In this document: one piece after another, positions 16,287-24,872 of the stretch
Numbering within the stretch: the stretch's first letter is position 1
Layout of the letters: each line of letters opens with the position of its first letter
Origin: Streptomyces sp. HPF1205
Lineage (GTDB): Bacteria > Actinomycetota > Actinomycetes > Streptomycetales > Streptomycetaceae
Assembly (NCBI RefSeq): GCF_020400825.1
Contig: NZ_JAINVH010000033.1
Coordinates: 1 to 64,000, forward strand
Reading direction: 5' to 3'
Length of the DNA: 64,000 nucleotides
Notes under the pieces: generated by a model
Told to the model about the DNA's origin: nothing
What the model saw: only the letters and a program-made list of their open reading frames with translations
Databases searched by the model: none
Made by a program: the position numbers and the translations under genes

Positions 16287-18308
16287 TCAGCCCGTGGCGC
16301 AGGACCGACCGTTCAGGGTGAAGGCGGTCGGCGGCTGATCGGCACCCGTGTAGGAGGCGTTGAAACCGAGGGTGAGGGTCGCGCCCGGCTGGATGACCCG
16401 GTTCCAGGAGAGGCCGGCCGCGGTGACCTGGCTGCCGGTCTGGGTCCAGGCCGCGCTCCAGCCGTTGGTGATCTGCTGGTTGCCCGGCCAGGTGAAGCCG
16501 AGGGTCCAGTCGGTCACGGGGTCGGTGCCGGTGTTGGTCAGGCCGATGGTGGCGGTCAGGCCGCTGCCCCAGTCGCCGGCGGCGTACCTGACCTTGCAGG
16601 CGCCCGTCGAGGTGTCGGCCGGCCGCACGGTCACCAGGGCCGCCGTGTACGGGGCGAGGGTCTGCGCGGTGGCGGTGCCGCGGGGCGCCGTGCTGATCCC
16701 GTTGCCGGGCGGCTCCAGTACGGAGGTGTCGGGGGCGCCGGCGGCGGGCGTGAAGCCCGCGTAGTCCAGACCCACGGTGTAGGTGGTGGCCGGATCGTCG
16801 TTGACGAGCATGACCTTCACCGAGCCGTCGGCGGACTTCACCGCGTAGGCCTGCACCAGGGGCTCACTGGAGGCGGCCTTGACCACGGTGTCGCCGGGCC
16901 GCAGGAAGGCGCCGGCCAGCTTCAGCCCGTAGTACGCCGGGAAGGGGGTGTCGGCCGCCGGTTCGCAGACCGGCTGGTCGCCGGAGGTGCCGCAGGACGC
17001 GTCGGACAGGACGCCGTAGTCGCCGTAGGAGGCGGTGCCGTACAGGTCCGAGCCGTTGTCGCCGCTGGTCACGATGCCGTTGTGGAGCTGCCACCAGTCG
17101 ACGTTGGCCACGCCGCTGCCGATCCATCCGGCGTAGTCCTGGACCGCGTAGAGGGCGTCGACCTGGCCGACGGTCTGCTTGCCGGGGTTCGAGGAGACGG
17201 AGTTGGTCTCGGTGAGCATGATCGGCAGGTCGGCGGTGCCCGCGTACTCGGCGAACTGCGAGCGCAAGGTCGCGGTGATCGACGGTATCTGCGCGGTGTC
17301 GGCGAGCAGGCCGGCGTCGGTCGGGCCGGGCGGGGTGACGTTGCTGGGGTTCTGCGGGTACCAGTGGACGTCGGCGAAGTCGGCGGCGGTGCCGAGGCTC
17401 TTGAGGGTGCTCAGCACGGTCTGGTTCCACGGCTGCGGGCTGCCCGGCGCGGTGACGCCGTCCGGCCAGCTGCCGGGCGCGGTCAGGACGACGCCCACCT
17501 TGATCGTCGGGTCCACGGCCTTCATCGCCGCGATGTACTGGGCGGCGGTCTCGGCGTAGACCTCCGGCCCGCAGGTCGTGGGCTGGGCGGCGGGCGGGAA
17601 GGTGCTGCCGCAGTGCTCGTCCGGCTCCCAGTAGGCGTTGTAGGTGTCGTTGCCGTACACCTCGTTGCCGATCTCCCAGTACTTCACGCCGTACCCGTGC
17701 TGGACGTTGGCGTACCGCACCCAGTCCGCGGCGACCTGGGCGCCGGTCTCCTGCGGGGAGCGGGTCTTGCCGAGCGTGTCGCCCGTACCGTAGTTGACCG
17801 TGATCATCGGCTCGCTGCCGGCCTGGCCCGTCATGGTCATGAACTGGTCGAAGTCGGCGGCCTGCCGCTGCCCGGACAGGACGTCGGTGTTGGTCTTCCA
17901 GTCGTAGGAGTCCGACGAGGTGCCACCGGGGAAGCGCATGACGCCGATACCGGCGCCCTTGACCAGGCCGGGCACCGCGGCGTCCGTCAGTTTCCCGTCG
18001 TACGTCGAGGCGTTCAGCCCGATCGCCGTGGACGGGACGGTGGCCGACGTGGTGCCGGCGTCGACGCTGACGGAGGCGGTGCCGGTGGCGGAGGCGGTGG
18101 CGGTGGTGGTGCCGGAGGCCGCGGTGGACGCCGTATGCGCTGCTGGTGACGCGGCGGACGCCGTATGCGCGGCGGGTGACGCGGCGGCCGGCATCGCGGC
18201 GAGCAGCAGGGCGGCCGGTACCGCGAGTGCCGCCGCGCCGGCGCGGCGCAGCGACAGCCGGACGGGCGCGGGCGCGGGTGCGGGTGCGGGTGTGGGGGGA
18301 TTGCGCAT
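16287..18308 (-). CDS. Exported clan GH-A glycoside hydrolase (arabinofuranosidase-like) with C-terminal CBM2
   Basis: 673 aa from the ATG at 18308, which has AGGAG upstream; longer in-frame extensions lack a signal peptide. Order: signal peptide (about 1-45), a linker with the octapeptide SPAAHTAS repeated, a catalytic TIM-barrel-type domain, a beta-rich segment, and a cellulose-binding CBM2 module at about 569-673 (VRYAAGDWGSG, LGFTWPGNQQITNGW). Likely catalytic residues are Glu216 in WEIGNEVYGN (acid/base) and Glu367 in LTETNS (nucleophile). The architecture suits an arabinofuranosidase-like enzyme acting on cellulose-associated hemicellulose; exact specificity is uncertain. A perfect CebR-type operator 67 bp upstream points to cellobiose-responsive control. 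Confidence 0.85.
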   Translation of the reverse strand: MRNPPTPAPAPAPAPVRLSLRRAGAAALAVPAALLLAAMPAAASPAAHTASAASPAAHTASTAASGTTTATASATGTASVSVDAGTTSATVPSTAIGLNASTYDGKLTDAAVPGLVKGAGIGVMRFPGGTSSDSYDWKTNTDVLSGQRQAADFDQFMTMTGQAGSEPMITVNYGTGDTLGKTRSPQETGAQVAADWVRYANVQHGYGVKYWEIGNEVYGNDTYNAYWEPDEHCGSTFPPAAQPTTCGPEVYAETAAQYIAAMKAVDPTIKVGVVLTAPGSWPDGVTAPGSPQPWNQTVLSTLKSLGTAADFADVHWYPQNPSNVTPPGPTDAGLLADTAQIPSITATLRSQFAEYAGTADLPIMLTETNSVSSNPGKQTVGQVDALYAVQDYAGWIGSGVANVDWWQLHNGIVTSGDNGSDLYGTASYGDYGVLSDASCGTSGDQPVCEPAADTPFPAYYGLKLAGAFLRPGDTVVKAASSEPLVQAYAVKSADGSVKVMLVNDDPATTYTVGLDYAGFTPAAGAPDTSVLEPPGNGISTAPRGTATAQTLAPYTAALVTVRPADTSTGACKVRYAAGDWGSGLTATIGLTNTGTDPVTDWTLGFTWPGNQQITNGWSAAWTQTGSQVTAAGLSWNRVIQPGATLTLGFNASYTGADQPPTAFTLNGRSCATG

Positions 18309-18374
18309 CAAGAATCTCCTCGTGGTGCCGGGCGCGCCTCGGGGGAGGCGGCCCGGCCAGGTCGACTGCGCGCT

Positions 18375-18390
18375 GTGGGAGCGCTCCCAC
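18375..18390. promoter_or_regulatory. CebR operator (palindrome TGGGAGCGCTCCCA)
   Basis: The sequence GTGGGAGCGCTCCCAC contains an exact copy of the 14-bp palindrome known as the binding site of CebR, the LacI-type cellulose-utilisation repressor of Streptomyces. It lies 67-82 bp upstream of the hydrolase ATG, where a repressor would block transcription. It sits between this gene and the divergent dinB-like gene. Confidence 0.88.
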
Positions 18391-18597
18391 AATCCCGCAC
18401 CACGATGAGGGGCCCCTGGCGTGCCGTCAAGGAGCACGGGCGGCCGACGACGGCCCGCGCGCGACCGGCTGCCGCCGCCCGGCGTTCGGGGACAGGGGCC
18501 CGGACACGTTCCTGCGGGGCGACAACCGGGTGGAACGGGGCGGGTCCGTCGACAATTGCCTCGACATCGGTCGCGGTGATGGGGGACCCTTCGCGCG

Positions 18598-19104
18598 ATG
18601 ACCAGAATCGACGACACACCGCCCGCGTGGGACGAGCGCACCCAGCTCACCCACTTCCTCGACTACGCACGCGACACCGCCCGCGCCAAGTGCGAGGGCC
18701 TCTCCGCGGAGAACGCACGCAGGGCGCTCCTGCCGGGTTCCCCGCTGATGACCGTGAGCGGACTGGTCAACCACCTCCGCTGGGTCGAGTACTACTGGTT
18801 CCAGGTGGTCTTCCTCGGCGAGGAGGACCAGGGTCCCTGGACCGAGGAGGACCCCGACCGCGAGATGCGTATCGCCGTCGACTTCCCGCTCACGCGGTTG
18901 CTCGACGAGTACGCCGAACAGAGCGCCCGCTACCGCGAACTGGTCGCCGCGAACGGCCTGGACCAGCGGGCCCGGCGAGCCGTCCGCGACGGCCTCCACG
19001 TCGACCTGCGCTGGATCCTCCACCACCTCATCGAGGAGACGGCCCGCCACAACGGTCATCTGGACATCCTGCGCGAGATGCTCGACGGCACGACCGGCAG
19101 TTAG
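18598..19104 (+). CDS. DinB/DUF664-family protein (mycothiol-dependent type)
   Basis: 168 aa four-helix-bundle protein of the DinB/YfiT superfamily. The first metal-ligand helix carries GLVNHLRWVEYYWF, and the last has LIEETARHNGHLDILREML, giving the usual three His. Actinomycete members of this subfamily use mycothiol in thiol transfer or detoxification; the substrate is unknown. Its 3' end overlaps by 4 bp with the convergent LysR gene, so the two transcripts may interfere. Confidence 0.9.
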   Translation: MTRIDDTPPAWDERTQLTHFLDYARDTARAKCEGLSAENARRALLPGSPLMTVSGLVNHLRWVEYYWFQVVFLGEEDQGPWTEEDPDREMRIAVDFPLTRLLDEYAEQSARYRELVAANGLDQRARRAVRDGLHVDLRWILHHLIEETARHNGHLDILREMLDGTTGS

Positions 19105-19982
19105 TGCTCCGACCGTGAAGGTTCACCGGTTCCTGCGGCAGCCCAGGCGGCGGCGACCAGGGGGCGGTGGAGATCAGCGCGCCGGACGCATGTGCCGATG
19201 GTGAGTTCGCCGGGGCCGGACGGGGTGGGGACGACGTGGAGCCGGTTTCGGATGCTGCAGTGCTGTAGGACGAGGTCGGGGATGATGCCGGTGCCGTAGT
19301 CGAGAGCGACCAGCGTGAGCAGGGCTTCGTGTCCGTCGGCCTCCGCGGCTATGCGCGGGGTGATGCCGAGGCGGCGGAACCACCGGTTGGCGATGTCCCG
19401 GACCAGGCCCTGTCCGGGGAGCACGAACGGCTCGTCGGGATCCGGAAGCGCGCTTGACCGTGGTGGGTCGGCTCGGACGAGGACGAGGGGGGTGTGGGCG
19501 ACGGTGCGGGCAAGGAGGGTGGCCGGAACCCGGGAGGGCAGGGCTGCGACGGCGAGGTCGGCCTCGCCGTCGTCGAGGAGCGCGAGGGCGGCTGCGGCGT
19601 CACCGGTCCGCACCGAGATCTGCACCCGGGGATGGGCGTCTCGTAGCGGTGCGAGCAGGTCGGGCAACAGACTCTGGCAGGCGGTGACCGAGGCGAACAC
19701 TCGTAGTCGTCCGCCGAGTTGGTCCCGTGTGAGGTCGTTGTCGCGGTAGCGGTCCCACAGTTCCAGGGCTTCGGCCGCGTAGTGGTGGAAGCGGTGACCG
19801 TGCTCGGTCAGTGCGACGCCGTGTGGACCGCGGTCCAATAGCCGATGCCCGGTAGAGGTCTCCAGCCGCTGCACGGTACGGGACAACGTAGCGGGGCTGA
19901 CGTGGCAGTCCGCCGCGGTTCGGGTGAAGCTCAGCGTGGAGGCGAGATGGAGGAAGAGCCGGTACTGGTCGTGGTCCTGCAT
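19101..19982 (-). CDS. LysR-family transcriptional regulator (IlvY-like)
   Basis: 293 aa. The N-terminal winged HTH (about 1-60) shows FLHLASTLSFTRTAADCHV and SPATLSRTVQRLE. A substrate-binding domain follows (LRVFASVTACQSLLPDLL). Proportions and motifs resemble IlvY-type regulators. It is divergent from the methyltransferase at 20057 with a short shared intergenic region of about 75 bp, so autoregulation and control of that neighbour are plausible. Confidence 0.9.
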   Translation of the reverse strand: MQDHDQYRLFLHLASTLSFTRTAADCHVSPATLSRTVQRLETSTGHRLLDRGPHGVALTEHGHRFHHYAAEALELWDRYRDNDLTRDQLGGRLRVFASVTACQSLLPDLLAPLRDAHPRVQISVRTGDAAAALALLDDGEADLAVAALPSRVPATLLARTVAHTPLVLVRADPPRSSALPDPDEPFVLPGQGLVRDIANRWFRRLGITPRIAAEADGHEALLTLVALDYGTGIIPDLVLQHCSIRNRLHVVPTPSGPGELTIGTCVRRADLHRPLVAAAWAAAGTGEPSRSEH

Positions 19983-20056
19983 CTTTCACCTTCCGGAACG
20001 CCATGCTGCGGATGTCGCTGTTGCCGCCGGGTCTGCCCGGACCCTACAAACGGGTC

Positions 20057-20773
20057 ATGTCACGAAGCGAGAGCACCCGTCACCGCCCCGCATGGTTCTT
20101 CCGCGAGTACGAGCCTGTCGGCATCGACCTGGGCAGCGCGGCCGCGGTGGCCGCCTACGACCGCAACCAGGGCACCGACCCGGACGCCGACGACACCCTG
20201 CTCGACCGTCTCGGCGTCGTCGCGGGCACCCGCCTGGTCGACTTGGCCTGCGGCACCGGCTCGCTGGTGGTCCAGGCCGCGGCACGCGGAGCAGAGGCCC
20301 ACGGCGTCGACGTCTCGGCGGAGATGCTGGCCTTCGCCCAGGCCAGGGCGGAACGGGCCGGTGCCACCGCGCACTGGCACCGGGCCGGATTCTTGGACTA
20401 CGCCCATCAGGCAGGGCCCGCGGACGTGGTCACCACCAAGTCGGCCCTGCACCAGCTGCCGGACTTCTGGAAGCAGCAGGCGCTCATCAACGCGGCCGGC
20501 ATACTGCGGCCGGGCGGCACTTTCTACCTGTGGGACGTCATCTTCAGCTTCCCGCCCGCGGACGCCGCTGGGCATCTGCAGCGGTGGCTCGACACCGCAG
20601 GCCGGCCCGAGGGCCGGGGTTTCACCCGGGCGGACTTCGAGGCGCACGTTCGGGAGGAGTTCTCTACATACGCCTGGATCCTGGAGGGCATGTTGCACCG
20701 GGCCGGCTTCGACATCATCTCGCGTGCATCCCGCACGCCGACGCACGGTGAATTTCTCTGCCGCCGCCGGTAG
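20057..20773 (+). CDS. Class I SAM-dependent methyltransferase
   Basis: 238 aa from the ATG at 20057 (MSRSESTRHRPAWFF); another ATG at 20003 adds 18 residues with no better ribosome binding site. SAM-binding motif I is LVDLACGTGSLVVQAAARG, followed by the acidic loop GVDVSAEML. DVVTTKSALHQLPDFW and LRPGGTFYLWDV correspond to later motifs. It is probably a small-molecule methyltransferase; the substrate is unknown. It is divergently paired with a LysR gene that may regulate it. Confidence 0.85.
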   Translation: MSRSESTRHRPAWFFREYEPVGIDLGSAAAVAAYDRNQGTDPDADDTLLDRLGVVAGTRLVDLACGTGSLVVQAAARGAEAHGVDVSAEMLAFAQARAERAGATAHWHRAGFLDYAHQAGPADVVTTKSALHQLPDFWKQQALINAAGILRPGGTFYLWDVIFSFPPADAAGHLQRWLDTAGRPEGRGFTRADFEAHVREEFSTYAWILEGMLHRAGFDIISRASRTPTHGEFLCRRR

Positions 20774-21504
20774 CTTCTTCCGCTTCCGGTCGGCTGAGGA
20801 TCCTGGCTGGTCAGCCTGTATCGGCAGGAGGGCGTCCGCCCCAGCGGATGCCCTTCTCTCCGCGGATGCGGGCGCGTTCGCGTCGCTGGGCGGCGAGGAC
20901 GTCGGGGTGGCGGGCGTTGTTGTCGCGCCAGTGCAGGTCTCACGATGTTCCGATCTCCATGCCTATGTGGCCCGCCGGGTCGGCCATTCTTCCGCGCTGT
21001 TTCCGGCCGCGCTCGGGGCACTTCACGATGAGCGCCGATCCCCTGGCCGACCTCGTACTAGGACGAATCCAGGACGGACCAAGGCCTCGTGACCGTAGCG
21101 TCACGTCGGGCGATCGGGGGCGATGGCTCGGGGCCGAGTTCGGCGAGAGCCGCTGTGAATCCGGAAGCCCCCGCCGCTCGGCGCCAACTGGACCAACCAG
21201 CTGCCCCGGTAAGGGGCCGCTTGATCAAATGGACCGACCGGAGATCACGTCAGGAGCTTTTGACGAAGGGCTGAGGCCAACCTCCTGACCTGCAACAACG
21301 CCCCGGCCCAGTGACACGCCAGGTCACCGTGCCCACCGGTGTTTGCCCAGCTCACAGCCCAGATCCGCGGACTGCGTCGACGCGGAGCCGCGGAACGCAG
21401 GATTGACGACAAAAGGGCGCTGATATTTTTTCCGCGCCCATGAGCAGATGACCGGCGCAGAATCTCATGGCCATCGATCCAGCCATTCGGGAAGAGGTTA
21501 TTTC
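20774..21504. other. Intergenic region with a transposase remnant
   Basis: About 730 bp between the methyltransferase and the next exported-protein gene. Apart from the remnant at 20811-20939 I see no coding-like frame. An AT-richer tract (GATATTTTTTCC near 21423) lies upstream of the exported protein and may be part of its promoter. Confidence 0.5.
20811..20939 (-). pseudogene. C-terminal remnant of a transposase
   Basis: Read on the minus strand, 42 codons give HWRDNNARHPDVLAAQ, then RRERARIRGEKGIRWGGRP and a stop at 20811. This Arg-rich tail resembles the C-terminal end of Streptomyces DDE transposases as I recall them; I cannot assign the IS family. An in-frame TGA directly precedes it and nothing upstream continues the gene. 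It is a decayed end of an element. Confidence 0.5.
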
Positions 21505-21855
21505 ATGACCACGGGGAAACGCTTGACCCTCGCTGCAGCAGGCATCGGTTCTGTGCTCGCGGCGGCGCTCCTGACCGCGACGCCTGCCACGGCGGGCGGC
21601 TGTAGCACGACGTACAGCAACACCTCCGCCTCGGCATCGTGCTCGGGATACACGAACACCGGCACGTTCCGGATTCACGCCACCTTCTGCAGCTACTACG
21701 ACGGGTGCTACACCTTCGTCGGAAACTGGGCCTTCCTGGACGGCGGAACCTCCACCGCCACGGAGTCCGGGATGCAGTCGCCGCACTACTCCAGCTCCTA
21801 CATCGAAGACGGCCCGGCCGGCGGCCGCCAGCCGAGCGGTCAGCCCGTCGGCTGA
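21505..21855 (+). CDS. Small exported four-Cys protein
   Basis: 116 aa from the ATG at 21505 (GGGAAGAGG upstream). Signal peptide MTTGKRLTLAAAGIGSVLAA to TPATAGG. The mature part of about 85 residues is rich in Ser, Thr and Tyr and has four Cys (GGCSTT, ASCSGY, TFCSYYDGCYTF), enough for two disulfides. I recognise no family. A strong hairpin follows 36 bp after the stop, so it is a single-gene transcript. Confidence 0.8.
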   Translation: MTTGKRLTLAAAGIGSVLAAALLTATPATAGGCSTTYSNTSASASCSGYTNTGTFRIHATFCSYYDGCYTFVGNWAFLDGGTSTATESGMQSPHYSSSYIEDGPAGGRQPSGQPVG

Positions 21856-22205
21856 CCTTCGATCGGCGGATCGGGCGAGATCCGGCATGACCGTGGTCCG
21901 CGAAGCGCACCGCTTCGCGGACCACGGCTGCATCGGAGGCTTGGATCGGCCGTACAGCCACGGCTGGAAGACCCGTGCGCGGCGAGCGCCCGGCGTCCCG
22001 CTCGGCGAGCGCGACGAAATCCAGGTCTCGCGGTCGCAGGCGGGTGGCCTGCCGCCCCGGCCGGGCGCGTCGGCTGCCGCCCCGGCTGCCGCGTCGCGGA
22101 CGGTGGCCGCGCCGACCGGCCGGACACCAGTGATGACCAGCCCCACCCGTGCCATGGCCCCACGCACGGCGGCCACCGCGGGCGTGCTCGCGCGCTATGC
22201 GGTGG
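21856..22205. other. Intergenic region with hairpin
   Basis: 350 bp between convergent genes (exported protein and response regulator). It holds the 17-bp hairpin at 21891-21927. The remaining 280 bp has open frames on both strands but no recognisable protein. Confidence 0.5.
21891..21927. terminator. 17-bp perfect hairpin
   Basis: CCGTGGTCCGCGAAGCG (21891-21907) pairs perfectly with 21911-21927 around a 3-nt loop. It follows the exported-protein gene and also lies downstream of the minus-strand response regulator gene. Confidence 0.85.
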
Positions 22206-22856
22206 CTATGCGGTGGCAACGCCCAGGAAGCGCAGCACCGCCAGGACGCGGCGGTGGTCGGCGTCGGCCCTGGGCAGGTCGAGCTTGGTGAAGATGCTGT
22301 TGATGTGCTTGGCGACCGCGCTCTCGCTCACGACCAGCTCGGCGGCGACGCCGGAGTTGGACCGGCCGCCCGCCATCAGCTCCAGCACCTCCCGCTCGCG
22401 CGGTGTCAGCCGGTCGAGCGGATCCCTGTGCCGGCGTACCAGCAACTGCGCGACGACCTGCGGGTCGAGCGCGGTGCCGCCGGCCGCCACCCGGCGTACC
22501 GCCTCGGTGAACTCCTCGACGTCGGCGACGCGTTGCTTGAGCAGATACCCGACGCCCGAGGTGTTGGCGGCGAGCAGATCGGCGGCGTACCGCTCCTCCA
22601 CGTACTGCGACAGCAGGAGCACGGCGGTACGCGGGTACTGGCGGCGGATCACCAGCGCGGCACGTACTCCCTCGTCGGTGAAGCCGGGCGGCATGCGCAC
22701 GTCGACCACGGCGATGTCGGGCCGGTGCTCCTCGACGGCTGCCAGCAGCCCTTCCGCGTCGGTGACCTGCGCGCACATCTCGAAGCCGGCCGCCTCCAGC
22801 ACCTTGACCACGCCGATGCGCAGCAGGAGGGAATCCTCGGCGATCACGGCGCGCAC
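22206..22856 (-). CDS. NarL/LuxR-type response regulator
   Basis: 216 aa. Receiver domain about 1-120 with the acidic pocket at Glu7/Asp8, phospho-acceptor Asp52 in AVVDVRMPP and Lys in GYLLKQRV. C-terminal LuxR HTH about 150-212 (LTPREREVLELMAGGRSNSG, VSESAVAKHINSIFTKL). The start overlaps the 3' end of the histidine kinase gene by 13 bp, so the two form a coupled two-component pair. Targets unknown; the adjacent divergent membrane-protein gene is the obvious candidate. Confidence 0.95.
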   Translation of the reverse strand: MRAVIAEDSLLLRIGVVKVLEAAGFEMCAQVTDAEGLLAAVEEHRPDIAVVDVRMPPGFTDEGVRAALVIRRQYPRTAVLLLSQYVEERYAADLLAANTSGVGYLLKQRVADVEEFTEAVRRVAAGGTALDPQVVAQLLVRRHRDPLDRLTPREREVLELMAGGRSNSGVAAELVVSESAVAKHINSIFTKLDLPRADADHRRVLAVLRFLGVATA

Positions 22857-24103
22857 GGCAGCTCCACGGTGATGACGGTCGGGCCCCCGGCGGGGCTGCG
22901 GCAGGAGAACGTGCCGTCGACGGACGCGACGCGCTTGGCGAGCCCGGCGAGCCCGGTGCCGCCGACGGCCGCCGCGAGATCCGCGCCGCCCGCTCCGTCG
23001 TCCGCGACGACCACCAGCAGTGTCTCCCCGATCCGCTCCACCGTCACGTCCGCCCTGGTCGCCCGGGCGTGTTTGACCACGTTCGTCAGGGCCTCGGAGA
23101 CCACGAAGTACGCGATGGCCTCGACCGTGGGTGAGGGGCGCTGCGGCAGGTTCACCGCCACGCGCACCGGGATCGGGAGGCGGGCGGCGACCCCGGACAG
23201 CGCGGCGTCGAGGCCGCGGTCCTCAAGGACGGCCGGGTGCAAGCCGCGTACCAGGTTGTTCAGCTCGGTGATCGCCTCCTTCGCCTCGCGGTGCGCCTCG
23301 TCGATCACCTTGCGGGCGTCCGCCGGCAGGTCGCCGAGGGTGGCCCTGGCCAGGCCCAGGTTGACGGCGAGTGCGACGAGGCGCTGCTGCGCGCCGTCGT
23401 GCAGGTCGCGCTCGATCCGCCGCCGCTCGGCGTCGGCGGCGTCGAGCACGCCGGCCCGGCTCTCGGCGAGGTCGGCTACCCGGCGGGCCAGCTTCTCCGT
23501 GCGGCTGGGGCCGAGCAGGATCTCGGCCGCCCGGGTCTCCAGCCGCACCAGAGCGCCGGTCAGCCGGGGCCCGAGGAACAGCAGGGCGAGGCCGCCGGCG
23601 GTGATGTACGCGGCCTGCGTGGTGTATCCGAGGTCGGTGACCCGCCACTGCGGGGGCAGCGCCCAGATCCACACGTAGAGGGAGGCGGCCACGAGAGCGG
23701 CGGCCCACACGGCGAGGACGGCCAGGTCCAGGACGGCGAGCAGCGGACCCGCCACGGCGTGGTAGCAGACCTGCCGCCACAAGGCCCGCGTGGTCAGCCG
23801 GCGCACCGCCGACGTCCAGTCGCGTCCCGGCCCGGGTACGGCGGGACGCGGCAGGTCCTCGCCGACGAGCGCCCGGTAGCGCCGCCGCTGCCCGGCGGTC
23901 AGCAGGGGTGTCACCACGAGCGTGAACAGCACGGGCAGCGGAGTCAGGGCCCACGCGAACGCCGCCATCGTGCCGGCCAGCCAGAGCCACATCGGCACCG
24001 CGGCGAGATGGAGCGGCAGGCCGGCCGCCACGAGCGCGGTCCGGCGTCCCGCCCCGCGGAACGGCCGGCCCGGCACCAGTTGCGGCCACGTCGTGAATTG
24101 CAT
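22844..24103 (-). CDS. Membrane sensor histidine kinase (NarL-partner, HisKA_3 type)
   Basis: 419 aa. Several transmembrane helices lie in the first 180 residues (LAAVPMWLWLAGTMAAFAWA; LAVLDLAVLAVWAAALVAAS; AAYITAGGLALLFLG). A coiled linker leads to the HisKA_3 dimerisation helix with His235 in RRRIERDLHDGAQQRL. The ATPase domain shows the N-box (SEALTNVVKHA) and G-boxes (VADDGAGGAD, GTGLAGLAKRV). There is no large extracellular sensor domain, so the signal is probably sensed in or at the membrane. Confidence 0.95.
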   Translation of the reverse strand: MQFTTWPQLVPGRPFRGAGRRTALVAAGLPLHLAAVPMWLWLAGTMAAFAWALTPLPVLFTLVVTPLLTAGQRRRYRALVGEDLPRPAVPGPGRDWTSAVRRLTTRALWRQVCYHAVAGPLLAVLDLAVLAVWAAALVAASLYVWIWALPPQWRVTDLGYTTQAAYITAGGLALLFLGPRLTGALVRLETRAAEILLGPSRTEKLARRVADLAESRAGVLDAADAERRRIERDLHDGAQQRLVALAVNLGLARATLGDLPADARKVIDEAHREAKEAITELNNLVRGLHPAVLEDRGLDAALSGVAARLPIPVRVAVNLPQRPSPTVEAIAYFVVSEALTNVVKHARATRADVTVERIGETLLVVVADDGAGGADLAAAVGGTGLAGLAKRVASVDGTFSCRSPAGGPTVITVELPCAP

Positions 24104-24274
24104 GCGTCAAACGCTAAAGCCGCAGGCCATCCCCGTGCCATGACGCTCCCGCCCGGTTCGGGGCTGCACTTTTCTCCACCCCGGGTCGGAACCCTGCGTG
24201 ACTGACGGCGCCCTGGTGCGCGGCGGAGGGTGGAGCACGTGACGGGGAGAGCCGACGGGGAGCGGGGGAAGACG

Positions 24275-24772
24275 ATGCGTCAACTGACGTTGTGCGACGG
24301 GGAAGTGGCCGGCGCCGAGGGCTTCGACCGCGCCGAGGGCTTCGACCGGGCCGAGGTCGTCCCGCTCCACGGAGAGGCGGAGGAGCCGCGCCCGGCGCGG
24401 GGCATGCGGCGGGCCGGGCGGCTGCTGGTCGCCTGCGGGCTCGCCCTGCTGCCGTGGCTGTACGTGCTGGCCACCGGCCTGCCGGCCACCGCGACCGCGG
24501 CGCACTGGCCGGTCGCCTGGGTCGGGCTCGACGCGCTGGAGGCGCTCGGCCTGATCGCCACCGGCCTCCTCGCCGCCCGCGGCGACCGGCGGCACGCCCT
24601 GGCAGCCGCCGCGACCGCGACGCTGCTCGTGGTGGACGCCTGGTTCGACACCACGACCGCGGCCCCGGGCGGCGACTTCGCCACCGCGGTCGCCATGGCG
24701 CTCGGCGCCGAACTGCCGCTCGCCGCGCTGTGCGGCCGGCTGGCGCTGCGGGCGCTGCGCCGGCCCGCGTGA
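24275..24772 (+). CDS. Four-helix membrane protein
   Basis: 165 aa from the ATG at 24275, preceded by GCGGGGGAAG. A charged N-terminus contains the duplicated heptapeptide AEGFDR-AEGFDR, from a short DNA duplication near 24313-24354. Four predicted transmembrane helices follow (LLVACGLALLPWLYVLA; PVAWVGLDALEALGLIATG; LAAAATATLLVVDAWF; AVAMALGAELPLAAL). Function unknown. It is divergent from the two-component system and precedes the methyltransferase at 24873 by 100 bp, so it may be regulated by the former and co-transcribed with the latter. Confidence 0.78.
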   Translation: MRQLTLCDGEVAGAEGFDRAEGFDRAEVVPLHGEAEEPRPARGMRRAGRLLVACGLALLPWLYVLATGLPATATAAHWPVAWVGLDALEALGLIATGLLAARGDRRHALAAAATATLLVVDAWFDTTTAAPGGDFATAVAMALGAELPLAALCGRLALRALRRPA

Positions 24773-24872
24773 CGCCGACCGCCCGACCGCCCGACCGCCC
24801 GGCCGCCCGGCCACCCGTCCCCCGAACGCCCCACCAGGTACCACGGACCGAATCGATCCACCGGAGAACACC

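Noticed and set aside
20524..21021. Full-length 165-codon minus-strand gene including the transposase tail
   Set aside because: This frame overlaps the methyltransferase gene and is a different frame from the transposase-like tail; only the 42-codon tail is supported.
21887..22291. 134-codon plus-strand gene after the four-Cys protein
   Set aside because: It begins inside the hairpin stem, has no ribosome binding site or family character, and overlaps the response regulator gene.
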